The notes beneath the pieces were generated by a model. That model was given only the letters and a program-made list of their open reading frames with translations, did no database searches and was not told the DNA's origin. This document shows positions 1 to 7,152 of a stretch of 11,360 bases of DNA, piece after piece. This DNA comes from Sulfurovum sp. (lineage in GTDB: Bacteria; Campylobacterota; Campylobacteria; Campylobacterales; Sulfurovaceae). Where the stretch lies: the NCBI GenBank assembly GCA_027046415.1, contig JALTYW010000163.1:29958-41317 (forward strand), read 5' to 3'. Made by a program: the position numbers and the translations under genes. Within the stretch, counting starts at the first letter, position 1. Every line of letters begins with the position of its first letter.

Positions 1-1
1 T

Positions 2-946
2 ACGAAGAAACTCCTTTACCGTTTTGGAATATGGCGTAAGAAAGCTGAAATTTATGGCAATGACCCTTTTCTGACTGCAGAGATATATGGTAACCCCTAC
101 CTTGGCTATGAAAAACCGGATACCCGGCAAGAACCGGCCACGGTTTTTGTCAATTCAAAGGGCAGCAACCCTGAGACACTTAAGAAACTGCTCTCCTCGC
201 AAATCAAACAAAAACATGAGGTCATCTTCATCCCTCTTATGGATGACTACGACCTCACCCATTCACATATCTATGAGCTCTCCAATACACGTACCAACCT
301 TATCGTTTACCAAAATCGTTTAAAGAGCCGTTACCGACGTATTTTTCAGCAAACATACAACTATATTCTCGCTATTCTTTTACTGCCGCTTATTTTACCG
401 ATTATTGGACTGTTTGCCATCCTTATCAAACGCGAATCTAAAGGGCCGGTATTCTTTGCCCACAACAGAGTTGGGCAGGACGGAAAAGTGATCCCTACAT
501 ACAAGTTCCGCAGTATGTATGCCGATGCAAAAGAACGCCTTGACAAGCTGCTAAAGGAAGATCCTGAAGCCAAAGCGGAATGGGAAACCTGTTTTAAACT
601 CAAAAATGATCCGAGAGTAACCAAAATCGGTGCGTTCCTACGTAAAACATCTCTCGATGAACTGCCGCAGATTTTCAATGTCCTCAAAGGAGAAATGAAC
701 TTTGTCGGTCCCCGTCCTGTCATTCAGGAGGAGATAGAACGCTATTACAAAGAGGATGCCGAGTACTATTTTATGGTCAAACCAGGAATAACGGGACTAT
801 GGCAGGTGAGTGGACGAAGTGACACTGACTACGACTTTCGTGTCAAAACTGACAAATGGTATGTCTCTAACTGGTCACTCTGGCTGGATATTGTCATTCT
901 TATCAAAACAATTAAAGTTGTATTGAAGCGGGATGGAGCGTACTAA
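2..946 (+). CDS. WbaP-type undecaprenyl-phosphate sugar-1-phosphate transferase, 5'-truncated by window edge
   Basis: A polyprenyl-phosphate hexose-1-phosphate transferase would move a sugar phosphate from a UDP-sugar to undecaprenyl phosphate at the cytoplasmic face of the inner membrane, starting a surface glycan. The frame is open from base 2 (314 codons visible) with no start inside the window, so the N-terminal membrane helices lie upstream. Visible in order, numbered from base 2: the end of the linker domain including GIW near 9-11; a hydrophobic proline-containing re-entrant helix at about 120-142; SKGPVFF near 146-152; KFRSM at 168-172; the catalytic Asp-Glu pair in TSLDELPQ at 219-220; GPRP at 236-239; GLWQVSGR at 265-272; and the C-terminal RDGAY. 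The ADAKERLDKLL stretch after KFRSM fits the WbaP subgroup better than the short PglC type. The sugar cannot be told from sequence. An internal ATG at 239 would cut the linker domain and is not the start. It converges on the ABC exporter with a 10-bp gap. Confidence 0.93.
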   Translation, partial: TKKLLYRFGIWRKKAEIYGNDPFLTAEIYGNPYLGYEKPDTRQEPATVFVNSKGSNPETLKKLLSSQIKQKHEVIFIPLMDDYDLTHSHIYELSNTRTNLIVYQNRLKSRYRRIFQQTYNYILAILLLPLILPIIGLFAILIKRESKGPVFFAHNRVGQDGKVIPTYKFRSMYADAKERLDKLLKEDPEAKAEWETCFKLKNDPRVTKIGAFLRKTSLDELPQIFNVLKGEMNFVGPRPVIQEEIERYYKEDAEYYFMVKPGITGLWQVSGRSDTDYDFRVKTDKWYVSNWSLWLDIVILIKTIKVVLKRDGAY

Positions 947-956
947 TCCTACAACC

Positions 957-2663
957 TTAATTCTGTTTCTTTTTTGCGAGTTTTTGGAAGGCTTCGGAGG
1001 TTTCTAAAAGTTCGGTATAGGTACCTCTGCTCTCTATGGTACCTTCATGAAATACCAGTATCTCGTCAGCATGTTCGATGGTGCTGAGGCGGTGGGCGAC
1101 GATGAAGGTGATCATCTCATGCTTCAGCCCTTCAAGGGCTGCCTGTATTGCCTGTTCGCTTTTGTTGTCCAGTGCCGAGGTTGCCTCATCGAGGATAAGC
1201 ACATCCGGCTCTTTGTAGAGTGCTCTTGCCAGTGCGATACGCTGACGCTGTCCGCCGCTTAGGTTAACACCAAACTCGTCAAGCGGCGTCTCTAAACCCT
1301 CAGGAAGCTTTGAAACAAAATCCCATGCATGTGCTTTTTTCAGTGCCTCTTCCACCCTTTTGGTATCTACCGCTTCACCATAGGCGACATTTTGGGCAAT
1401 GGTATCCTGAAAAATGAAAATACGCTGGGTAACAAAGGCGATCTTTTTGTGCAAAGAGTCAAGTGTATAGTCACGGATATCACTATCATTGATGTAGACT
1501 GTACCGGAAGTTGCATCGTAAAAACGTACCAAAAGGTTGACCAGACTGCTCTTGCCTGCACCACTGTCCCCTACTAAAGCATAAACCCTGCCTTTGTGTG
1601 CATCGATGTCGATGTGTGAGAGTGCTGTTTTGTCCCCGTAGCAAAGCGATACATCATCAAATCTGACACGCTCGATATACTCAAGTACTTTCGTTCCCGA
1701 AACAATCTCAGGCTGCTGAGCAAACAGCTCTTCTATCCGCTCTGTAGCTGCCAGTGCATCCTGCATCTGGTTATGTACCTTGGAAAGTTTTTTAATGGGA
1801 TCATAGAGCATAAAAAGTGCCGTAACAAACGCAAAAAAGCTTCCTACCGTCATACTTCCGTCTATCACCTCATTCGCCCCAATATAGATGGCAATGGCAA
1901 TAGCGATCGAACCGAAGAACTCCAGCACCGGACTGACCAGTGCATTAGTTTTGCTCTGTTTCATAGAGAGTTTGAAGAAGTTCATATTCTCATCAGTAAA
2001 CTTTTTCTGTTCATACTGCTGGGAGGAATTGGACTTGATGATCTCCATATTGTTAAAGATCTCTGTCAGGCGTGCTGTCAGATCCGCATTGCTCTCCTGT
2101 GAACGTGTCGAATACTTCTTCATCTTCTTTGCAAGCATTTGAAGCGGTAGGAGTGCCAGCGGCATAACTACCAGAAAATAAAATGCCAATTTCGGACTCA
2201 TATAGACCACATAGACAGTCAGTGTTACGATCAGCATTGCATTGATCAACACTGAGGGTATCAGATTGGAAACCACGTTTTGGATACGGGCTATGTCATT
2301 GGTGGTTCTGCTTAACAGTTCCCCGTTACGCATACGGTTGAGATATGCCATATCCTGCCCCATGAGGTGCATGGAAAGTTTGTTGCGTATCTTACGGACA
2401 ATATCGTTACCGATATAAATGGTATAGTAGGTCTGCACATATTTCCCGACTGATTTAAGCAGAAATACGCCAACGATGGCAAAGGGGATCAGCATCAGCA
2501 TCTCTCTGTCTTTGTTGATAAAGACATCGTCAAGTGTCGGCTTGAGCAGGTGTGCCGAAGCGGTTGTTCCCACAGCCACAGCGATCATACCGAGAATCGC
2601 AAAGAGAAACTCTCTTTTATAGGATTTCATATAGGGGAAAAAGTAAGTAAATAGCTGTTTCAA
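957..2663 (-). CDS. MsbA-type lipid/glycolipid ABC exporter (fused TMD-NBD)
   Basis: A half-transporter of 568 residues that should work as an inner-membrane homodimer, using ATP to flip lipid A-core or another lipid-linked glycan. The N-terminal half (about 15-300) is an ABC exporter membrane domain with some six hydrophobic segments. It carries HLLKPTLDD near 38-46, typical of MsbA-like proteins, and LLSRTTNDIARIQ near 116-128. The ATPase domain has Walker A GDSGAGKSS at 365-373, Q-loop Gln413, signature LSGGQ at 468-472, Walker B VLILDE at 488-493, D-loop SALD, and H-loop His524. All catalytic elements are present and the length is normal. The start is TTG at 2663: an in-frame TGA sits two codons upstream, and AAGGGA lies 8 nt upstream as ribosome binding site. 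The next Met (residue 12) would remove part of the first helix. MsbA proper and paralogs that flip capsule or glycoprotein intermediates (PglK type) share these motifs, so the substrate is inferred only from context. Confidence 0.92.
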   Translation of the reverse strand: MKQLFTYFFPYMKSYKREFLFAILGMIAVAVGTTASAHLLKPTLDDVFINKDREMLMLIPFAIVGVFLLKSVGKYVQTYYTIYIGNDIVRKIRNKLSMHLMGQDMAYLNRMRNGELLSRTTNDIARIQNVVSNLIPSVLINAMLIVTLTVYVVYMSPKLAFYFLVVMPLALLPLQMLAKKMKKYSTRSQESNADLTARLTEIFNNMEIIKSNSSQQYEQKKFTDENMNFFKLSMKQSKTNALVSPVLEFFGSIAIAIAIYIGANEVIDGSMTVGSFFAFVTALFMLYDPIKKLSKVHNQMQDALAATERIEELFAQQPEIVSGTKVLEYIERVRFDDVSLCYGDKTALSHIDIDAHKGRVYALVGDSGAGKSSLVNLLVRFYDATSGTVYINDSDIRDYTLDSLHKKIAFVTQRIFIFQDTIAQNVAYGEAVDTKRVEEALKKAHAWDFVSKLPEGLETPLDEFGVNLSGGQRQRIALARALYKEPDVLILDEATSALDNKSEQAIQAALEGLKHEMITFIVAHRLSTIEHADEILVFHEGTIESRGTYTELLETSEAFQKLAKKKQN

Positions 2664-2671
2664 TCTTCAAA

Positions 2672-2677
2672 TCCCTT
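2672..2677 (-). promoter_or_regulatory. Ribosome binding site supporting the TTG start of the ABC exporter
   Basis: Read on the - strand this is AAGGGA, 8 nt ahead of the TTG at 2663-2661. Because a stop codon lies two codons upstream in frame, this site plus TTG is the only way to keep the full first membrane helix. Confidence 0.6.
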
Positions 2678-2695
2678 AGTAACTATCGTTGTCAG

Positions 2696-2701
2696 ATTAT
2701 A
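2696..2701 (-). promoter_or_regulatory. Candidate sigma-70 -10 element for the ABC exporter gene
   Basis: On the - strand this reads TATAAT, a full match to the -10 consensus, preceded by an AT-rich stretch. Transcription would begin near 2689, giving a leader of about 26 nt that contains the AAGGGA site before the TTG start. No good -35 lies at 16-18 nt (the nearest, TTGCAG, is 20 nt away). A weak -35 is common in Campylobacterota promoters. Confidence 0.45.
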
Positions 2702-2755
2702 CAATAATGTTGTAAAGTTTTCTGCAATTCAAACAACTTGCAACTACCTCTGTGG

Positions 2756-2761
2756 TAAAAT
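2756..2761 (+). promoter_or_regulatory. Candidate sigma-70 -10 element for the O-antigen ligase gene
   Basis: TAAAAT, one mismatch from TATAAT, is preceded by TGTGG. Transcription would begin near 2768, leaving a leader of only about 17-23 nt before the candidate starts at 2785 and 2791. No convincing -35 is seen. With the opposite -10 at 2696-2701 this makes the 121-bp gap a divergent promoter region; nothing else was recognised in it. Confidence 0.35.
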
Positions 2762-2780
2762 CATACCCATAATCCAAAAT

Positions 2781-2784
2781 AGGA
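2781..2784 (+). promoter_or_regulatory. Ribosome binding site that questions the annotated ligase start
   Basis: AGGA directly abuts the ATG at 2785 with no spacer, which is too close for normal initiation. It sits 6 nt ahead of an in-frame GTG at 2791, an ideal distance. The true start may therefore be GTG 2791, two codons shorter. Confidence 0.45.
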
Positions 2785-3996
2785 ATGGCTGTGCGTTCAC
2801 TCAATTACACAATGCTGCTACAGATACTTTTTGTTGCATACGCTTTTGTCATTCCCTTCTCTTTGGAGATGATCCGCATCATCGCACCGCTAATCATGCT
2901 GGTATGGTTTCTTGAAGGCAATCTGATACAGAAATTCTCCCTGATCAAAAAAGAACCTTTTTTTATCATATTTGGGATTTTTCTGTTCATTCTTGCACTC
3001 TCTTTGCTCTGGACATCACCGGAAAACCTGAAGTTCGGTGCGAAATATATTACACGCTACTGGTACCTGCTGCCGATGTTCGCTCTCTTTACTTCACTCA
3101 AGAAAACATTTGTCAAACCGCTTCTTTTTGCTTTTTTGGCAGGAACATTCATTAGTGTATTGGGCTCATATGCAGTCTATTTCCATCTGATTCCTTTTGA
3201 AAAATATATATCAGAAGGTGCTTCCCCTTTCATGCACCACACTCTATACAGTATATTTCTATCTTTTACTATTGCCATACTTACCGACTTGCTGCTTACT
3301 GCACAAAATCCAAAACTGCGTATAGCCTACAGTACACTTTGGCTGTTCTTTACTGTCAACCTTTTCATCAATATCGGTCGTGCAGGACAGCTGCTCTTCT
3401 TTATACTTCTGATGATCGTACTCATACGCCGATTCAAAGCAACACTGCCCTCCATACTCATTGCACTGACACTGTTTGGAGGCATCTTCTATACTGCATT
3501 TACCCTCAGTCCACAGTTTAGAAGCAAAATGGAAATCACCCAAAAAAACCTTACGCACCTCTCCTACAATACCTCACTTGGCGCCAGAGTCGGGTTGAAT
3601 ATCGTAGCAAAAGATATTGTTTTGCAGCATCCGATAACAGGTGTCGGTGTGGGTGACTACTTGAGTGAAAAAGAAAAGATAGTTAACAAGAAATATCCTG
3701 AACGTATCTATGTACGGTTTTTGGTACACTATCACAACCAGTATGCGGAATTTGCTGTCATCGCCGGTATTTTTGGGCTCTTTGCCTATATAGCGCTGCT
3801 CTTTGCAGTTGGACGGTTAAAGATCCAGTCAAACTTTTTTAGAACAGTACAATACCTTTTTGCAACAACATTCATCCTGACATCACTGATCGATGCGATG
3901 TTCCATCTCAATCGTCCATTAAGCTTCTTTGCTCTCTTTGCAGGATTGCTGTTTGCACAACACCGAATGGAAACTGAAGATAGCCTCACACCATAA
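2785..3996 (+). CDS. O-antigen ligase-like polytopic membrane protein (WaaL / Wzy_C family)
   Basis: A 403-residue, strongly hydrophobic protein with about 11-12 predicted membrane segments. Proteins of this fold join undecaprenyl-diphosphate-linked glycans to lipid A-core in the periplasm, or polymerise repeat units. Signs of the family: GRAGQ near 198-202 (Arg199) in the middle helices, a large loop between about 241 and 317, GVGVGDY near 286-292 in it, and HYHNQYAEFAVIAGIFGL starting at His315, the His-Asn signature that precedes the last helices in WaaL-type ligases. The start may be GTG 2791 rather than ATG 2785 on ribosome-site spacing; the protein barely changes. It is divergent from the ABC exporter and ends in an 11-bp tail-to-tail overlap with the pyruvyl transferase/GT4 gene. 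WaaL ligases, Wzy polymerases and PglL-type protein O-glycosyltransferases share this topology. With WbaP and MsbA nearby I favour ligase, but the family alone does not decide it. Confidence 0.82.
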   Translation: MAVRSLNYTMLLQILFVAYAFVIPFSLEMIRIIAPLIMLVWFLEGNLIQKFSLIKKEPFFIIFGIFLFILALSLLWTSPENLKFGAKYITRYWYLLPMFALFTSLKKTFVKPLLFAFLAGTFISVLGSYAVYFHLIPFEKYISEGASPFMHHTLYSIFLSFTIAILTDLLLTAQNPKLRIAYSTLWLFFTVNLFINIGRAGQLLFFILLMIVLIRRFKATLPSILIALTLFGGIFYTAFTLSPQFRSKMEITQKNLTHLSYNTSLGARVGLNIVAKDIVLQHPITGVGVGDYLSEKEKIVNKKYPERIYVRFLVHYHNQYAEFAVIAGIFGLFAYIALLFAVGRLKIQSNFFRTVQYLFATTFILTSLIDAMFHLNRPLSFFALFAGLLFAQHRMETEDSLTP

Positions 3997-6148
3997 GAGA
4001 GCACAACTGTTCATACACAGTATGCTTGTTGAACTTTTCAAGTATGCTTTCATCTATGTCTATATCTGTTTCAAGTGCTTCATCGATCTTTTGTGCAAGT
4101 GCAGCAGGATCATTCACTGGCACAAGCCAATGCGCCAGCTCTTCTGTAAGAATTTCACTCGGTCCGGTAGGACAGTTTGTAGCCACCACCGGTGTACCCA
4201 AAATTAATGATTCGATCATTACTGTCGGCAGCCCTTCGCGCTCCGAAGAGAGAACAAGCAGTTTTGCCTGTTTGATATACTTGTATGGATTTTGCTGGAA
4301 ACCAAGCATCACTACCCTCTCTTCAAGCCCTCTCTCACGTATCATTGCTTCAAGTTTTGAATCAGGATTTGCCAAAATGAGAAGTTTGACCGGGTGCTTT
4401 ACCTGCTTAAAAGCATCGAGCATTACATCGTACCGCTTCTCTTTACGAAATGCCGTAGGTGAAATGATATAGTCAAAATCCAGATCGATCGTCTCTTCTC
4501 CCTTGCTTCTTATCTCTTCAAAAGAGAACGGGTTGTATATGGTCATTGCTTTCTTGTAGGGAATCTGAAGCTGATCAAGGTCAGATACAATCTCTTTTGA
4601 GACTGTAATGACATTTTCCCCTTCATACAAATATCTGTAAAGCTTCGATTTTTTGCCGCTGCGTTTGTTTGCAAACTTTTCCAGTTCTGTTTTGTAGGAG
4701 GTATGAATAACATAATATTTGTTGGGGTGATCCAACATTTTGACCACTCTGTCTGCGCGGGGAAGGTTGGAGATTACAAGATCAAATGTACCGTACTCAT
4801 TCATTTTTACTTTGAGTATCTCTGCATAGATTCTGTCACCAACCTTGCCCAATACTTTGTAGGTATTTTTTCCCTGAGATAAAGTCTCTATTTTAAAATC
4901 ACAATCGGAAGTATCGTATTTTTTGATATTATCCACCAAAAAAAGTACAACCTCATGTCCATATTCACGGAAAAGTTTTGCCTGAGTCAAAGCAATTTTC
5001 TCTGCTCCGCTGCTGGCAAGGTTTGTAACGACAATAGCAAGTTTTTTTGAACGTTTCTTAGCTGTATGATGCTCGGGAAAGATAGAAAAGTGTTCAATTT
5101 TAATTTTATTAAACGAGATCCCTTCCTCAATCCTTTCAAGAGACCTTTTCAACTTATCCTCACCGCTGTCCCACTCAAGTGGCTTTAGAGGGTAGTTTTG
5201 CAAAGCGACAACACCATCGTTTTTAAATGTATTGCCCTTAAACGGGATAAATGGTACTTTGTACATATATGCAAAGATATTAGGGTGCTGACGTCCTCCG
5301 ATCAATACCTTCGATCGTGCAATGATTGCAATAGCATCCATAAATTTTACAGGAGGTTCCACAATCATAAAGCCAAACTCTTTTTGCAGTCGGTGTGCAA
5401 GCCAGATATCTGTCTTGGCATTTGCCATAAAAACGATCGGAAGGTCGATATTCTTTTGAATAGTTGTAATGAGATGCTTCATATATGCTAACGAAATACT
5501 GTCTCTTTTCAGAATAGATGAACCGGTTACGGCAACATACTCTTTTGGAAGTGAAAACTTTGATACTCTCTCTTCTATAATATCATCTGTCAACTCAGGC
5601 AATCCATAGACAGCATCAGGAATCAAGTGAACACCTGAAATACCAATATTTTTGGCATAAGTCAGCGAAACCGGTTCTCTTACCGCTACAAAGTCAAGTG
5701 TATTGTAGACTTTTTGAATAAGCAATTCCAAACGCTTGTTGTGCTTTAAATCAATTGTCTGATTAACCGAAGCGACCACTTTACCCTGTTTTTTCGCGAT
5801 ATACAGTAACCCCATAAAAACAACAATGTGTCCGGACTTTGCATGAATCGCCCCTTCTCCGTTAAAACAGATATGGGTAAACGTTTCGAAAATATTTGAA
5901 GGAATATTCATCTTTTTAAGAAAATAAAAGACATCTTTTGTCTGGTCTTTCATGATTGCACGGATCAACTCCTGCTCATAATATTTTCGAAATATTTTCA
6001 TTTTTTTAAAGGGAAGCTGAGGCATATCCAAAGGCACAAACTCAGCTTCAGGATACTGTTTTGAAAGCATATATTGAATTGCATTTGAAGTTGCCTGTCC
6101 ACCCCAGTTGATAGAGTTAAAGGTATTGATAAAATAAGCGATTTTCAT
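3986..6148 (-). CDS. Two-domain protein: polysaccharide pyruvyl transferase-like domain fused to GT4 glycosyltransferase
   Basis: A 720-residue single frame holding two enzymes. Residues 1 to about 350 resemble polysaccharide pyruvyl transferases, which transfer pyruvate from phosphoenolpyruvate onto sugars as a ketal. Visible are FNGEGAIH near 95-102, the AVREPVSLTYAKN segment near 155-167, IPDAVYG near 176-182, and GGRQHPNIFAYM near 284-295 keeping the family's Arg-x-His (Arg286, His288). A charged linker at about 358-368 (AKKRSKK) leads into a complete GT4 retaining glycosyltransferase: SSGAEKIALTQAKL at 379-392, the E-x7-E pair Glu638/Glu646, and TNCPTGPSEIL at 657-667, usual in GT4 enzymes that add amino or acetamido sugars. 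Start is ATG 6148 with GAGGAG 8 nt upstream. The ATG shares one base with the previous TAA (TAATG). It is last in the operon and visibly more AT-rich than the upstream genes. Donor sugar, and whether pyruvate is really transferred, are unknown. Confidence 0.85.
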   Translation of the reverse strand: MKIAYFINTFNSINWGGQATSNAIQYMLSKQYPEAEFVPLDMPQLPFKKMKIFRKYYEQELIRAIMKDQTKDVFYFLKKMNIPSNIFETFTHICFNGEGAIHAKSGHIVVFMGLLYIAKKQGKVVASVNQTIDLKHNKRLELLIQKVYNTLDFVAVREPVSLTYAKNIGISGVHLIPDAVYGLPELTDDIIEERVSKFSLPKEYVAVTGSSILKRDSISLAYMKHLITTIQKNIDLPIVFMANAKTDIWLAHRLQKEFGFMIVEPPVKFMDAIAIIARSKVLIGGRQHPNIFAYMYKVPFIPFKGNTFKNDGVVALQNYPLKPLEWDSGEDKLKRSLERIEEGISFNKIKIEHFSIFPEHHTAKKRSKKLAIVVTNLASSGAEKIALTQAKLFREYGHEVVLFLVDNIKKYDTSDCDFKIETLSQGKNTYKVLGKVGDRIYAEILKVKMNEYGTFDLVISNLPRADRVVKMLDHPNKYYVIHTSYKTELEKFANKRSGKKSKLYRYLYEGENVITVSKEIVSDLDQLQIPYKKAMTIYNPFSFEEIRSKGEETIDLDFDYIISPTAFRKEKRYDVMLDAFKQVKHPVKLLILANPDSKLEAMIRERGLEERVVMLGFQQNPYKYIKQAKLLVLSSEREGLPTVMIESLILGTPVVATNCPTGPSEILTEELAHWLVPVNDPAALAQKIDEALETDIDIDESILEKFNKHTVYEQLCSLMV

Positions 6149-7152
6149 TATTTTTTCTCCTCGATAACACAGGCTATTTGTTCAACAAGTGATTTGTAGA
6201 CAGTTAAATTATCCATATGGTGTACTGATATCCCCGTCAACCCCTCCAACATTTCAATAGATTGTCGTTGTAAAAGAGACCTGTTTTCAAATTTTTCCAA
6301 AATCTTACGATAATCATCTTCAGCAGCACCGGATGCCGGATAGAGTGTCACCACCGGTTTGCCTGAAGCGACCGCTTCACTTACCATTGAAGCACTCTCT
6401 TCTGTCACAAACACCCGCTCACTGAGTGCCAAAAATCCACCAATGACCTTTTCAGGCTTTTGATTATAGGCAACAAAAACCGCTGTTTTCATCTGTTCCT
6501 GCATCTGCATTTCAAAAGCTTTGGGTGTTCTTCTGGAGGTGGTAATAAGCCACTGTACCTGATCTGCTGTGCCATTGACAAACTTAATCAGTGCTTCTAT
6601 CTCTTTTTGGGTGTAATGGTACCCCGCACCGTCACCCCCGATCAGCAGGCTCCAGTAACGTGCTTTTGGGTCCAGTTTGTACTTGTTGCAGAATGCTTCA
6701 ATGTCACCCCTGTAGGGCAGTGTCGGTGCGACATCGAGCACAATCTGATTGTCAAACCCGAGATCAAGCACTGTCACCACATGTGTAAAGAGCTTGTTGT
6801 CAAGTTTTTTGGGGTGTCCCACATAAAGCGTTTTTGACCCGTACCAAAGACCAAGCAGGGCATTGAGCATCGATGTGTCTTTGCCGGATGAGACCACAAT
6901 GTCAGGTCTGCCCTCAGGCAGGTTGACATCATAAAACAGTGTTGCAACGTTGGGAGAGAAGAGATGTTTAAGCATCCATCTTCCCCACTTTCTGTTCAGC
7001 AGCCCCCGAAGCAGGTACTTGCCCACACTTTTTACTCGCAGCGGTATTGTAGTTACTGTCGTAGGAGTCAAAGTCTCAAGTGCCCCAGCAACTGCCAGAC
7101 TCTGGTTGTAATGTCCCGGTTTCCCATCACTGAGCACCCATATATGTTTCAT
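6148..7152 (-). CDS. ELM1-family (DUF1022-type) protein, divergent copy; probable GT-B-like enzyme
   Basis: A 334-residue soluble protein of the family named after plant mitochondrial fission factor ELM1 (COG3660-like), whose fold resembles GT-B glycosyltransferases and whose bacterial role is not settled. Evidence: the N-terminal SDGKPGHYNQS at 8-18; IVVSSGKDT at 85-93; LLIGGDGAGYHY at 169-180; ITTSRRTP at 203-210; and FVTEESASMVSEAVASGKPV at 248-267, which mirrors donor-binding helices of GT-B enzymes. Unlike the second copy at 10052-10957 it lacks a clear His-Asp plus PN motif in the middle (VTVLDLGFDNQIVLDVAP at 126-143 occupies that place), so it is the more derived paralog. The start is ATG 7152, in a 4-bp ATGA overlap with the preceding GT4 gene, and its TAA overlaps the next ATG. 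No signal peptide or membrane helix is seen. A role in glycan assembly is inferred from the neighbours. Confidence 0.8.
   Translation of the reverse strand: MKHIWVLSDGKPGHYNQSLAVAGALETLTPTTVTTIPLRVKSVGKYLLRGLLNRKWGRWMLKHLFSPNVATLFYDVNLPEGRPDIVVSSGKDTSMLNALLGLWYGSKTLYVGHPKKLDNKLFTHVVTVLDLGFDNQIVLDVAPTLPYRGDIEAFCNKYKLDPKARYWSLLIGGDGAGYHYTQKEIEALIKFVNGTADQVQWLITTSRRTPKAFEMQMQEQMKTAVFVAYNQKPEKVIGGFLALSERVFVTEESASMVSEAVASGKPVVTLYPASGAAEDDYRKILEKFENRSLLQRQSIEMLEGLTGISVHHMDNLTVYKSLVEQIACVIEEKK

Noticed and set aside
361..723. 120-codon open frame on the - strand opposite the WbaP-type gene
   Set aside because: It lies wholly inside the well-supported sugar transferase frame and its translation matches no recognisable family; it is a shadow frame.
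929..970. Possible terminator after the WbaP-type gene (GGGAT...ATCCT stem, T-rich run from 965)
   Set aside because: The stem is 5 bp with a G-T pair and an 11-nt loop, and the T-run is about 15 nt away; too weak to call.
3259..3558. 99-codon - strand frame inside the ligase gene
   Set aside because: It is antisense to a clear polytopic membrane protein and its composition looks like a reverse-frame artefact.
4006..4021. Small inverted repeat ACTGT-6 nt-ACAGT near the end of the pyruvyl transferase/GT4 gene
   Set aside because: Only a 5-bp stem, inside coding sequence, with no T-tract on either strand; not a credible terminator.
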